Of a stretch of DNA of 17,119 nucleotides, positions 8,663-16,923 are shown in pieces. Position 1 is the stretch's first letter. Every line of letters begins with the position of its first letter. The notes beneath the pieces were generated by a model, which was not told the DNA's origin, did no database searches, and was given only the letters and a program-made list of their open reading frames with translations. Where the stretch lies: NCBI GenBank assembly GCA_041584055.1, contig JBFHER010000057.1, positions 1 through 17,119 on the forward strand. Direction: 5' to 3'. This DNA comes from JBFHER01 sp041584055. Its GTDB lineage: Bacteria; Bacteroidota; Bacteroidia; Bacteroidales; UBA5342. The position numbers were made by a program, and so were the translations under genes.

Positions 8663-8794
8663 ATGATGAAAAGTTCAATTTTAAAGGTGATTTTTGCTGG
8701 TGTTTTATGTGCTTTAACAGCCTGGGAATAAAAAGCAGAGAAACCAAATATACTGTTCATTTTTGCGGATGATTGGGGGTGCGACCTTCCTTAA
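8663..8794 (+). pseudogene. Remnant of an exported sulfatase gene, 5' end only
   Basis: From ATG 8663 the frame reads a signal peptide (MMKSSILKVIFAG, then LCALTA) and meets TAA at 8729-8731. In the same frame the reading continues KAEKPNILFIFADDWG (8732-8779), the hallmark start of type I (formylglycine) sulfatases of the S1 family, where the paired aspartates bind calcium. A second stop, TAA at 8792-8794, follows after CDLP, and nothing like the rest of a sulfatase of about 450-550 residues, including the CxPxR or SxPxR active-site motif, is found before the next gene at 8823. The gene therefore carries at least one nonsense change and has lost over 90 percent of its length. It shows that the cassette, or its ancestor, once included desulfation. 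A short translated peptide of 22 aa could still be made but would be only a signal sequence. Confidence 0.85.
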
Positions 8795-8822
8795 CCATTT
8801 CTATATTAAATACCTTTGACAC

Positions 8823-11198
8823 ATGAAAAGTTTAATTTTATCACTTGTGTTATCAACCCTAGTTTTGAGTGGATTTAATACCGCGGGACAGGGTAAATCT
8901 TCACCCGCCAAAACGGAACTCACATTTGATTCCTCTGGCAGACCCGCCAAATTGGTGCTTGGGGGAAAGAATATGCTGGAATCCGGATCCTCAAAGGGAT
9001 TTCTCCTACGCGTTGATAAAGGTCAGGAAGTCATAGAGACCCATCTCAACAAGATCTCTACCTCAGGCAATACAATTAAGGTTTCACGTACTGGTGAAAA
9101 GCCGGAATTTACCTTACAAATTGATGCCTACGAGCATCACCTTGCAATCCATTTGTTAGATGCAAAGGGTGTCGGAACGGGGCAGGGGTATAGCTTGAGT
9201 CTGACTTTTGATTCTGAAAATATCGATGCTTATACACTCAATGATTTGATGACATGCAATGCAGACAGTCGGAAACGGAAAGGAGTAAACAGAGATCAGC
9301 TTAGCGGTGACAGAACAGTACTTAGCTGGCCCTATCTTTGGGGAAGGCCTCGTCCTAATGGGACACATGGCAGTGTGGTTCTCTTCAATAAAAACCTGAA
9401 AGGAAGTGAACGTGATGCCGTACTTGCTGAAATATGGTCAGTACAGGGAAAGGCAGGGCACATGGTGCGTCCCGCCGGTCAGGAAACATGGACTGAAAAA
9501 GATGTAAAGGACTGGGTGGATCAATGGGTGTCTAAATTTTCAAGAATCGCTACTGTGAGTGTTGATGCAACGAATCTTGAGGAGCTCTACAAAATGACAG
9601 ATGCTTATGCAGTTAAGAGTGGCGCCAATCGTGTATACATGTGGACCAGTGTTTGGAGAGAAAGTAATCAGAGCATGGTGGCTGTTAATACCAATCTTTT
9701 TCCTAAAGGGAAAGCTGATTTGATTGCATATTCAGAATACCTGGCAAACAATGGCATTGATTTGCAACTGAAGAGCCTCTCGCCATGCATCGGCGAATAC
9801 GATACCAAATACATTTCGCCTGACTTTATTGATGAGCGAATTATGCGTACCGCTTCTGGAGAGTTGTTTGAGGACATTGCTCCAACCACCACGACCATCC
9901 GTTTTCGTCCTGTTGAGAAGTTTCTTAATACAAAAGATGACGGATATATGCGCATTGGGAATGAGTTGGTTTATGCAGAAAAAATAACGCAAAATGATGA
10001 TGTATGGATACTGGAGAACTGTGAACGTGGCTTTGGGGCAAGTACTGCAAAATCGCATAAAGCAGGAACCGAAATGGCAGGATGTGTGTTCATCAATGGT
10101 TCGTTTAACTTTAGGGACGATTTTGGGATGCCAAACAGCATTGCCGAAGAAATCTGTGGTGAATACGGGAACTTTCTCAATGAGGTAAATGTAGGTCATC
10201 TGCATTTTGATGGTACAGGCAGGATGGGGCAATATCCATGGTATGTACGTGATTTTACAGATTATGTTTACAGCAAGGTGGATCATCCTGTGACGGGAAG
10301 TACTGTAGGAGGTCACGTTATGGCCAACTTTGAAATGGAGTTCAGCGGAGCAAAAGCAATCAGTGGGGCTACAGCATATCACCTGATGCGAATCGCTCCC
10401 CGCTTACATGAAAGAGGCCGGAAGCACACTGAGTTGTCTCCCAGTATGCTTGATTTGCATTTTGACGTGTCGGATGGAATCGTGATCGGTAGCCGTCAGC
10501 TTACTTTCTGTGGTGGTCAAAGTGGGAAAGCACTCTCATTGGAAACCTTGGATAATTACGGATTGACTGATTATGCTCTTCAACTTTTCAAGAATTGGGT
10601 TGAATTAGCGCCGGTGTTTGATGATGCTGATGCGGATTATGTCGCTGGTTTTTTGCAAAAGGGCGGCAATCATTACCAGGGAGAAGATGTTGTGGTGCTT
10701 AGCAAACAAGAGAATGGTGACTATATCTTTACGCCTCACCGCGTGATGGGCAGAACTTCAGGAGAGGATCCCTTCATTCATATCGATCAGGAATGGGGGG
10801 CTGTACCGCGTTTCCAAAACATTAAACCGGGAACAAGCATGGAACTGTTTAATCCCTACGAAAAACAGAGGCCACAGGTGGTGATTCGCGTTGAACATGA
10901 TTCTGAAACACTGATCAATCCCCTGATCAAGTTGAATGGTAAAGGAGAACTGGCGATCAATGGTGAAATAAATGCCAACGAATATATGAAGTTTGAAGGC
11001 GGTAACACTGTGGATGTGTATGACTGTAACTGGAACCTGATTCGCAACCTGCCGGCAAGCACCAAATCCTTTGTGGTAAATAAAGGCAACAACACTATCA
11101 CAACCTTGGCGGGCAATAATGCCGTATCGGATCTTAGAGTTCAGTTCATTACACTCGGACAGGTTTATGTACTGGAATCAAACAAGCATCTGCATTGA
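8823..11198 (+). CDS. Large exported protein of unrecognised family, probable TIM-barrel glycan enzyme, 791 aa
   Basis: I cannot name the family. Residues 1-22 form a signal peptide ending NTAG-QG. About 30-215 is strand-rich and resembles the N-terminal beta domain of many large glycoside hydrolases. From about 245 to 600 the alternation of strands and helices fits a TIM barrel; candidates for catalytic acids are Asp463 in HLHFDGTGRMG, and Glu504 and Glu506 in NFEMEFSG. A small module is inserted at about 350-420: IGNEL and, further on, NCERGFG and SHKAG follow the pattern of small barrel domains seen in tail-fibre and carbohydrate-linked proteins. A C-terminal beta region covers about 680-791. 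It starts 28 bases after the sulfatase remnant and ends before the shared terminator, so it is the last gene of the cassette. No frame break is seen. Transcription probably continues from upstream. Confidence 0.8.
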   Translation: MKSLILSLVLSTLVLSGFNTAGQGKSSPAKTELTFDSSGRPAKLVLGGKNMLESGSSKGFLLRVDKGQEVIETHLNKISTSGNTIKVSRTGEKPEFTLQIDAYEHHLAIHLLDAKGVGTGQGYSLSLTFDSENIDAYTLNDLMTCNADSRKRKGVNRDQLSGDRTVLSWPYLWGRPRPNGTHGSVVLFNKNLKGSERDAVLAEIWSVQGKAGHMVRPAGQETWTEKDVKDWVDQWVSKFSRIATVSVDATNLEELYKMTDAYAVKSGANRVYMWTSVWRESNQSMVAVNTNLFPKGKADLIAYSEYLANNGIDLQLKSLSPCIGEYDTKYISPDFIDERIMRTASGELFEDIAPTTTTIRFRPVEKFLNTKDDGYMRIGNELVYAEKITQNDDVWILENCERGFGASTAKSHKAGTEMAGCVFINGSFNFRDDFGMPNSIAEEICGEYGNFLNEVNVGHLHFDGTGRMGQYPWYVRDFTDYVYSKVDHPVTGSTVGGHVMANFEMEFSGAKAISGATAYHLMRIAPRLHERGRKHTELSPSMLDLHFDVSDGIVIGSRQLTFCGGQSGKALSLETLDNYGLTDYALQLFKNWVELAPVFDDADADYVAGFLQKGGNHYQGEDVVVLSKQENGDYIFTPHRVMGRTSGEDPFIHIDQEWGAVPRFQNIKPGTSMELFNPYEKQRPQVVIRVEHDSETLINPLIKLNGKGELAINGEINANEYMKFEGGNTVDVYDCNWNLIRNLPASTKSFVVNKGNNTITTLAGNNAVSDLRVQFITLGQVYVLESNKHLH

Positions 11199-11328
11199 TA
11201 CTCAGGTTGATTCATTCAACGAAAAGAAAAAGAGTATAGCACTAAGAACTTTCTTAAGAAATTAATTGAAAATTCGTTCCGTCAGAGGTGGCGAATCATT
11301 CTTTCATCCCAGGCCAAGGCATATAATA

Positions 11329-11363
11329 AAAAACGCAGCAAGCTAAGTGCTTACTGCGTTTTT
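11329..11363. terminator. Bidirectional intrinsic terminator between convergent units
   Basis: AAAAACGCAG (11329-11338) pairs perfectly with CTGCGTTTTT (11354-11363), and an inner AAGC/GCTT stem continues the hairpin around a five-base loop. The A-tract on one side and T-tract on the other allow it to work in both directions. It lies between the 791-aa gene (plus) and dnaK (minus), 26 bases from the dnaK stop. It probably ends both transcripts and marks the border between the accessory cassette and housekeeping genes. The interval 11199-11328 beside it shows no gene. Confidence 0.88.
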
Positions 11364-11388
11364 CGAATTCAGTATTGTTGTGGTGGTA

Positions 11389-13299
11389 CTATTTTACTTC
11401 TTCAAAGTCCACGTCGGTCACTTCTTCGTCACCACCTTTGCTTTGACCACCTGATTGTGCGTCTGCTTTAGGACCACCTGCTTGTGTGTCCTGTGCCTGA
11501 CTCGCATTGTACATTTCCTGAGAAGCAGCCTGGAAAACAGTGTTTAATTCAGTCATCGCTGTGTCGATGGCTGCCAGATCTTTTGCTTTATGTGCTTCTT
11601 TCAACTTTGCAAGTGCAGCTTCTATCGGTCCTTTTTTGTCAGCTGGAAGCTTGTCTCCAAACTCTTTCAGTTGCTTTTCAGTTTGGAAGATCATGGAGTC
11701 GGCAGCATTTACTTTTTCAATTTCCTGCTTTGCTTTCTCATCCGCAGCAGCATTTGCAGCAGCTTCGTCTTTCATTCGTTTAATTTCCGCATCAGACAAT
11801 CCCGAAGATGCTTCGATACGGATGCTCTGCTCTTTATTCGTTGCTTTATCTTTAGCTGTTACATGCAGGATACCATTGGCATCAATATCAAATGTTACTT
11901 CAATCTGTGGAATACCACGTGGTGATGGTGGAATACCATCCAGATGGAAGCGACCGATTGTTTTATTCTGATTTGCTAAAGGACGCTCTCCCTGTAATAC
12001 ATGTATCTCTACAGATGGCTGATTGTCAGCAGCAGTCGTAAATGTTTCAGTTTTCTTTGAAGGAATGGTTGTGTTTGCTTCGATGAGTTTTGTCATCACA
12101 CTACCCATTGTTTCAATTCCCAAAGAAAGTGGCGTTACATCAAGAAGTAAAACATCTTTAACCTCACCAGTCAAAACACCACCCTGAATGGCAGCACCAA
12201 TGGCAACAACTTCATCCGGGTTAACACCTTTTGATGGAGCTTTGCCGAAGAATGCCTGAACTTTTTCCTGGATTGCAGGGATACGCGTTGATCCACCTAC
12301 GAGGATTACTTCATCAATATCTGAAGCACTTAAACCAGCATTTTTCAATGCAGAGCGACAAGGCTCTATGGTTGCCTGAATCAACTTGTCTGACATCATC
12401 TCAAAGTTCGCCCTTGACAATGTTTTTACAAGATGCTTGGGAATTCCATTAACAGGCATGATGTATGGCAGATTGATTTCAGTCTGTGAAGAGCTGGATA
12501 ATTCAATTTTAGCCTTTTCTGCAGCTTCTTTCAAACGTTGCAGTGCCATTGGGTCGTCTTTTAGGTTGATGCCTTCATCTTTTTTGAATTCTTCAGCAAG
12601 CCAGTCTATAATCACCTGGTCAAAATCATCACCACCCAGGTGAGTATCTCCGTCTGTTGACTTCACTTCAAAAACACCGTCACCCAGTTCAAGGATAGAA
12701 ATATCGAACGTTCCTCCACCAAGGTCAAACACTGCAATCTTAAGGTCTTTGTCCATTTTGTCAAGACCATATGCCAATGCAGCAGCTGTCGGCTCATTTA
12801 CGATACGACTAACTTTTAAACCCGCAATTTCACCCGCTTCTTTGGTTGCCTGACGTTGTGCGTCATTAAAGTAAGCTGGCACGGTAATAACTGCTTCTGT
12901 TACTTCTTGTCCCAGATAATCCTCTGCAGTCTTCTTCATTTTTTGAAGAATCATAGCAGAAATTTCCTGAGGTGAGTACAAACGATCATCAATCTGTACA
13001 CGTGGTGTATTATTGTCTCCCTTCTTCACAATGTAGGCTGAGCGTTCAATCTCTTTTGCTACTTTGTCGAAGGACTCTCCCATGAATCGTTTGATGGAAG
13101 AGACTGTTTTCTGTGGGTTTGTGATGGCCTGACGTTTTGCAGGATCCCCAACTTTCCGTTCCCCGTTATTAATAAAACCAACGACGGATGGCGTGGTTCT
13201 TTTTCCTTCTGAATTTGGAATTACAACCGGTTCGTTTCCTTCCATTACAGAAACACAAGAGTTGGTAGTTCCAAGGTCAATTCCAATTATTTTTCCCAT
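11389..13299 (-). CDS. dnaK: Chaperone protein DnaK (Hsp70)
   Basis: ATP-driven cytosolic chaperone that binds and releases unfolded segments with DnaJ and GrpE. All Hsp70 landmarks are present: IIGIDLGTTNS (4-14), VPAYFNDAQRQA (140-151), FDLGGGTFD (191-199), ILVGGSTRIP (332-341) and the interdomain linker VLLLD (383-387). The substrate-binding domain follows, with a helical lid and a flexible Gly/Gln-rich tail ending in acidic EEVTDVDFEEVK. The length of 636 aa is normal. No dnaJ or grpE is beside it. A dyad in the leader (13391-13409) is the only regulatory candidate; I saw no CIRCE element (the HrcA operator) in the 272-base interval upstream. Confidence 0.98.
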   Translation of the reverse strand: MGKIIGIDLGTTNSCVSVMEGNEPVVIPNSEGKRTTPSVVGFINNGERKVGDPAKRQAITNPQKTVSSIKRFMGESFDKVAKEIERSAYIVKKGDNNTPRVQIDDRLYSPQEISAMILQKMKKTAEDYLGQEVTEAVITVPAYFNDAQRQATKEAGEIAGLKVSRIVNEPTAAALAYGLDKMDKDLKIAVFDLGGGTFDISILELGDGVFEVKSTDGDTHLGGDDFDQVIIDWLAEEFKKDEGINLKDDPMALQRLKEAAEKAKIELSSSSQTEINLPYIMPVNGIPKHLVKTLSRANFEMMSDKLIQATIEPCRSALKNAGLSASDIDEVILVGGSTRIPAIQEKVQAFFGKAPSKGVNPDEVVAIGAAIQGGVLTGEVKDVLLLDVTPLSLGIETMGSVMTKLIEANTTIPSKKTETFTTAADNQPSVEIHVLQGERPLANQNKTIGRFHLDGIPPSPRGIPQIEVTFDIDANGILHVTAKDKATNKEQSIRIEASSGLSDAEIKRMKDEAAANAAADEKAKQEIEKVNAADSMIFQTEKQLKEFGDKLPADKKGPIEAALAKLKEAHKAKDLAAIDTAMTELNTVFQAASQEMYNASQAQDTQAGGPKADAQSGGQSKGGDEEVTDVDFEEVK

Positions 13300-13390
13300 T
13301 ATTAATATTATTAAGTTTGTTAATATTCAAATTCCCCAGTCTTTTTTCAAAAGATATGCCACAATGAATATTAAGGAAAATAGAGAAATA

Positions 13391-13409
13391 TTGACAGAAT
13401 CTCTGCCAA
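13391..13409 (-). promoter_or_regulatory. Dyad/hairpin in the dnaK leader
   Basis: On the plus strand TTGACAGA, ATC, TCTGCCAA forms an 8-3-8 inverted repeat with one mismatch; as minus-strand RNA all eight pairs form because the mismatch becomes G-U. It sits about 92 bases before the dnaK start and about 160 bases after the ABC transporter stop. It may be a regulator site for dnaK, a leader hairpin, or a weak terminator of the ABC transcript, since the following minus-strand sequence is U-rich but interrupted. The remaining interval 13300-13571 shows no gene. Confidence 0.35.
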
Positions 13410-13571
13410 ATGAAATTTGATATGGGATGCTCTTATGACAAAAAGACAGGGATGTGTCATGGAAACGGCTTTGATTTGTTTTGCTCAGACAGAGCCCGGA
13501 TGCTCATCTGACGTGGAGCTGGCTTCAAGGAATAAGGACACGAAAGACGTGCTAAAAAAGCGATTTCTGCA

Positions 13572-15392
13572 TTAAAATATCTGCATATCATGCAGTTTTC
13601 TGTATAATCCGTTCTGTTCAATTAAGTCCTCATGCTTTCCCCTTTCTGCAATTTGGCCGTCCTGCATTACGCAAATTACATCAGCATTTCTAACGGTGGA
13701 TAGGCGGTGGGCAATCACAATGGTTGTTCTGTTCTTCATTAATTGTTCAAGTGCATCTTGTACAAGGCGTTCAGATTCGGTATCAAGGGCTGATGTTGCT
13801 TCGTCCAATATCAAAATTGGAGGATTGGCTAAAATGGCACGGGCAATGCTAATGCGTTGACGCTGTCCCCCGGATAAACGTCCGCCACGGTCACCTACCA
13901 TAGTTTGATAGCCATCTTCAGTTTCAATAATGAAACTATGAGCATTTGCAATTTTTGCTGCATTTTCAACTTCCTCCTGGCTGGCAGATTCAACTCCAAA
14001 TGCGATGTTGTTGAAAATGGTATCGTTGAAAAGGATCGCTTCCTGACTCACATTTCCCATAAGGTGGCGCAATGACTTAAGTTTTATATCCCGGATATCC
14101 GTTCCGTCAATTTTTATACTGCCTTTTTGAATGTCATAAAACCTTGGTAATAAATCTACCATGGTTGATTTTCCGCTCCCTGATTGCCCCACCAATGCAA
14201 TGGTTTGTCCTTTTTTAACTTCTAAACTCACATTGTCAATAACCTTACGCTCATTGTAGGCAAAATCAACGTTCTCATATTGTATGGAAGTAGAAAATGT
14301 AGGCATGTCTACAGCATCTTTCTTATCCGTAATGCTGTTTTTTGCCAGCAGTATTTTGTCCACTCGTTCCATGGCAGCCAATCCTTTCTGAATACTGTAA
14401 AATGCATTAGTAAATGCTTTTGCAGGATTGATTATCTGATAAAAAATTGCAATGTATATGATGAATTGAGCACCGTCAAGAGTCCCTTTACCGTTGATAA
14501 TGAGTGTTCCTCCAAACCAGACAATAATTATTATAACAAGTGTTCCTAACAACTCGCTCATGGGATGCGCCAAAACATAGCGGTTCATCAGGCGGTTCAT
14601 GATATTGCGATATTCTGTTGTTTGTTTATTGAAACGCCTGTTCATCATTTCTTCCGCATTGAAAGCTTTGATTATGCGCAATCCTCCCAATGTTTCCTCA
14701 ATAATCCCTAGAATAGACCCCATTTTTTTCTGCCCTTCTTTTGACTTTTTCTTTAGGCTTTTACCGACCCTTCCAATTAAAAAGCCAGCGATTGGAAGTA
14801 TTAGAAAAACAAAACCGGTTAACTGAGGACTCATGATCAGCATGGAGGCAAGAAAAACGACAATGATGATGGGATTCTTTAAAAACATATTTAAAGAGGT
14901 CATGATCGAATTCTCTACTTCTGTTACATCACCTGTTGTACGCGCCATGATGTCGCCTTTTCGCTCCTCACTGTAAAATTCCAGCGGAAGGGCTGTTATC
15001 TTAACAAACAACATGGTCCTTAGATTTTTAACCACGCCATTTCGAATGGTGACCATCGACCGTGCAGCTAAATATGCAAAGCCCACTTTGAAAAGGGTGC
15101 CAAGGGTTACAAATAAACCAATAAAGAGTAGGGTTAATCCCGGACCGTGATTTAATTTAAATTCCGAAATGAAGAAGGAGAAGTTATGTAAAATTGCTTC
15201 TTTCGTTAATGCCCAGGGCACCATGGTCGTAATTTCTTCTGATATGCCAAATAAAATTTCCAAAATGGGATACATCACGGCTACCGAAAAAACAGCGAAA
15301 ATTGCAGATAACAGGTTGAATAAAAAGTTGAGAACAATGTGCCTCTTAAAAGGAGGTAGAAATCGTCTCATTACTTTGAAAAAATCTTTCAT
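13572..15392 (-). CDS. MsbA-like ABC exporter (fused membrane and ATPase domains)
   Basis: A half-transporter that would work as a homodimer in the inner membrane. Residues about 20-335 form the six-helix transmembrane domain, with clear hydrophobic segments near 20-48, 86-110, 173-205 and 280-320. The ATPase domain has Walker A GQSGSGKST (402-410), signature LSGGQRQR (506-513), Walker B ILILDE (526-531) and the switch histidine His562 in IAHRLST, so it should hydrolyse ATP. The length of 606 aa matches the MsbA and multidrug-exporter group. In Bacteroidota such genes are often annotated as lipid A flippase or multidrug exporter; the sequence alone does not separate these. It lies 69 bases after purB, behind a likely terminator, so it may have its own promoter. 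Confidence 0.93.
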   Translation of the reverse strand: MKDFFKVMRRFLPPFKRHIVLNFLFNLLSAIFAVFSVAVMYPILEILFGISEEITTMVPWALTKEAILHNFSFFISEFKLNHGPGLTLLFIGLFVTLGTLFKVGFAYLAARSMVTIRNGVVKNLRTMLFVKITALPLEFYSEERKGDIMARTTGDVTEVENSIMTSLNMFLKNPIIIVVFLASMLIMSPQLTGFVFLILPIAGFLIGRVGKSLKKKSKEGQKKMGSILGIIEETLGGLRIIKAFNAEEMMNRRFNKQTTEYRNIMNRLMNRYVLAHPMSELLGTLVIIIIVWFGGTLIINGKGTLDGAQFIIYIAIFYQIINPAKAFTNAFYSIQKGLAAMERVDKILLAKNSITDKKDAVDMPTFSTSIQYENVDFAYNERKVIDNVSLEVKKGQTIALVGQSGSGKSTMVDLLPRFYDIQKGSIKIDGTDIRDIKLKSLRHLMGNVSQEAILFNDTIFNNIAFGVESASQEEVENAAKIANAHSFIIETEDGYQTMVGDRGGRLSGGQRQRISIARAILANPPILILDEATSALDTESERLVQDALEQLMKNRTTIVIAHRLSTVRNADVICVMQDGQIAERGKHEDLIEQNGLYRKLHDMQIF

Positions 15393-15443
15393 ATTGCTGT
15401 ACAGTGATGGAGTGCCTTTTTAAAGTAAGAATGTCTGGGTGTG

Positions 15444-15488
15444 CAAAAAAAAACTAAAAAATTAAACACCTGTATAATTGAAAGGTGT
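15444..15488 (-). terminator. Intrinsic terminator overlapping the end of purB
   Basis: ACACCT (15466-15471) and AGGTGT (15483-15488) form a six-pair stem with an 11-base loop inside the last codons of purB. On the minus strand it is followed by the stop codon and a long T-rich tract (complement of 15445-15465). The short stem makes it a moderate terminator at best; it may cause partial read-through into the ABC gene. The overlap with coding sequence is direct from the bases. Confidence 0.5.
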
Positions 15489-16805
15489 AATTGTTGCTAA
15501 TTCTTTTTTGATCTCATCAGAAACATTCAGTGTCTGTATGAATGCTTTTATACTTTGTTCCGTAATTGCCTCGTTGGTTCTTGTTAACTCTTTAAGTGCT
15601 TCATAAGGATTCGGATAGGCTTCCCTTCTCAGAATTGTTTGAATCGCTTCTGCAACAACCGCCCAGTTTTTTTCAAGGTCACGGGCAAGTGAATCCTTGT
15701 TTAAGAGTAATTTTCCCAGCCCTTTTAATAAAGATCGAAATGCTATCAGAGAATGACCTATTGGGACACCAACGTTTCTTAGTACTGTTGAATCAGTAAG
15801 GTCGCGTTGCAAGCGGGAGATAGGCAACTTATTTGTCAGGTGTTCATAAATGGCATTAGCGATTCCCAGATTTCCCTCTGCGTTTTCAAAATCAATGGGA
15901 TTTACTTTATGTGGCATGGCCGATGAGCCAACCTCTCCTTTTTTAATCTTCTGCTTAAAGTATTCCATCATCACATATGTCCAGATGTCACGGCTAAAAT
16001 CAATGAGGATTATGTTGATGCGTTTCATGGCATCAAACAAGGCACCAAGGTTGTCATAATTAGAAATCTGCGTTGTGAAAGCCTCCCGATCCAGATTTAA
16101 TATGTTGTTCACAAAATGATTGGCAAATCCGGTCCAGTCCTTTTCTGGATATGCTACTTTATGGGCATTCAAATTTCCTGTTGCTCCGCCAAATTTTGCA
16201 GATATGGGAATGGCAATCATTTGGTCTCTTTGGGTCTTTAAGCGATGCACAAAAACCATAATTTCCTTTCCCAAACGAGTAGGAGAGGCGGGTTGTCCAT
16301 GTGTTTTTGCCAACATGGAAATATCTTTCCATTCTTCTGCAAGATTCGAAAGGGTTTCAATCAGTTGATCCAATAGTTCATAATAAACATCCTCAAGAGC
16401 GTCCTTTAAAGATAGCGGGACAGCTGTGTTGTTGATATCCTGAGATGTGAGGCCAAAATGAATGAATTCCTTGAATTTCTGAAGTCCAAGGGCATCAAAC
16501 TTTTCCTTAATAAAATATTCAACTGCTTTTACATCGTGATTTGTTATACTCTCAATCTTCTTTACCTGCTGTGCGTCTTTTATACTAAAATCTTCAACGA
16601 TCGCCCTAAGAGATGTGATGTGATTTTTGGGGAATGCGGAAAGTTGAACAAGTGGGAATTCTACCAGGGCAATAAAATATTCTATTTCTATCTTAACACG
16701 ATATTTTATCAAGGCGTATTCCGAAAAATATTCTGATAATTCTGCTGTTTTATTTCTGTATCTGCCATCAATTGGCGATGTCGCTGTTAATGCTTGTAAA
16801 TCCAT
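15462..16805 (-). CDS. purB: Adenylosuccinate lyase
   Basis: Cytosolic enzyme of purine synthesis that splits fumarate from SAICAR and from adenylosuccinate. The sequence shows the fumarase/aspartase superfamily signature GSSAMPHKVNP (293-303), where Ser295 is in the mobile catalytic loop, and THGQPASPT (168-176) with the conserved histidine His169. The start MDLQALTATSPIDGRY and the length of 447 aa fit the long bacterial PurB type. A promoter element lies 21 bases upstream of the start codon, so it is probably expressed independently of the beta-propeller gene. Confidence 0.97.
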   Translation of the reverse strand: MDLQALTATSPIDGRYRNKTAELSEYFSEYALIKYRVKIEIEYFIALVEFPLVQLSAFPKNHITSLRAIVEDFSIKDAQQVKKIESITNHDVKAVEYFIKEKFDALGLQKFKEFIHFGLTSQDINNTAVPLSLKDALEDVYYELLDQLIETLSNLAEEWKDISMLAKTHGQPASPTRLGKEIMVFVHRLKTQRDQMIAIPISAKFGGATGNLNAHKVAYPEKDWTGFANHFVNNILNLDREAFTTQISNYDNLGALFDAMKRINIILIDFSRDIWTYVMMEYFKQKIKKGEVGSSAMPHKVNPIDFENAEGNLGIANAIYEHLTNKLPISRLQRDLTDSTVLRNVGVPIGHSLIAFRSLLKGLGKLLLNKDSLARDLEKNWAVVAEAIQTILRREAYPNPYEALKELTRTNEAITEQSIKAFIQTLNVSDEIKKELATITPFNYTGV

Positions 16806-16825
16806 GTGCTTTTTTATTAAGGCTA

Positions 16826-16833
16826 CAAAAGTA
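16826..16833 (-). promoter_or_regulatory. purB: Predicted -7 promoter element for purB
   Basis: On the minus strand the bases read TACTTTTG, a full match to TAnnTTTG. The position leaves a leader of about 15 bases before the purB start codon. No clear -33 TTTG element is found at the usual spacing, so support is the -7 match and position. Confidence 0.5.
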
Positions 16834-16856
16834 GTTAATTATTCAATATTCTAAGA

Positions 16857-16872
16857 ATCATGTAAACATGAT
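16857..16872 (-). other. Small perfect hairpin between beta-propeller gene and purB
   Basis: ATCATG (16857-16862) and CATGAT (16867-16872) form a six-pair stem around a four-base loop. The dyad is upstream of the purB -7 element and downstream of the partial gene at the right edge. It could help end that transcript or serve as an operator, but the T-tract after it is poor. Confidence 0.3.
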
Positions 16873-16923
16873 CTCATTCTTTCACCATTTATTGTAACCG
16901 TGAGCAATGTGGGGACACCTAAT

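Noticed and set aside
8811..8818. TACCTTTG as a promoter for the 791-aa gene
   Set aside because: It matches TAnnTTTG, but transcription would begin at or inside the start codon at 8823 and no -33 element is at the right distance.
9732..10382. Minus-strand open frame of 216 codons inside the 791-aa gene
   Set aside because: It is antisense to an intact exported protein; the cysteine- and histidine-rich translation has no recognisable domain.
13193..13420. Forward frame of 75 codons over the dnaK start
   Set aside because: More than half of it is antisense to the conserved first codons of dnaK and the rest is AT-rich leader.
13434..13460. ATGACA/TGTCAT inverted repeat between the ABC gene and dnaK
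   Set aside because: Short arms, a long loop and no following T-run; likely chance in this base composition.
13539..13551. Small hairpin CACG-AAAGA-CGTG after the ABC exporter gene
   Set aside because: Only four pairs and no T-tract, so not supported as a terminator.
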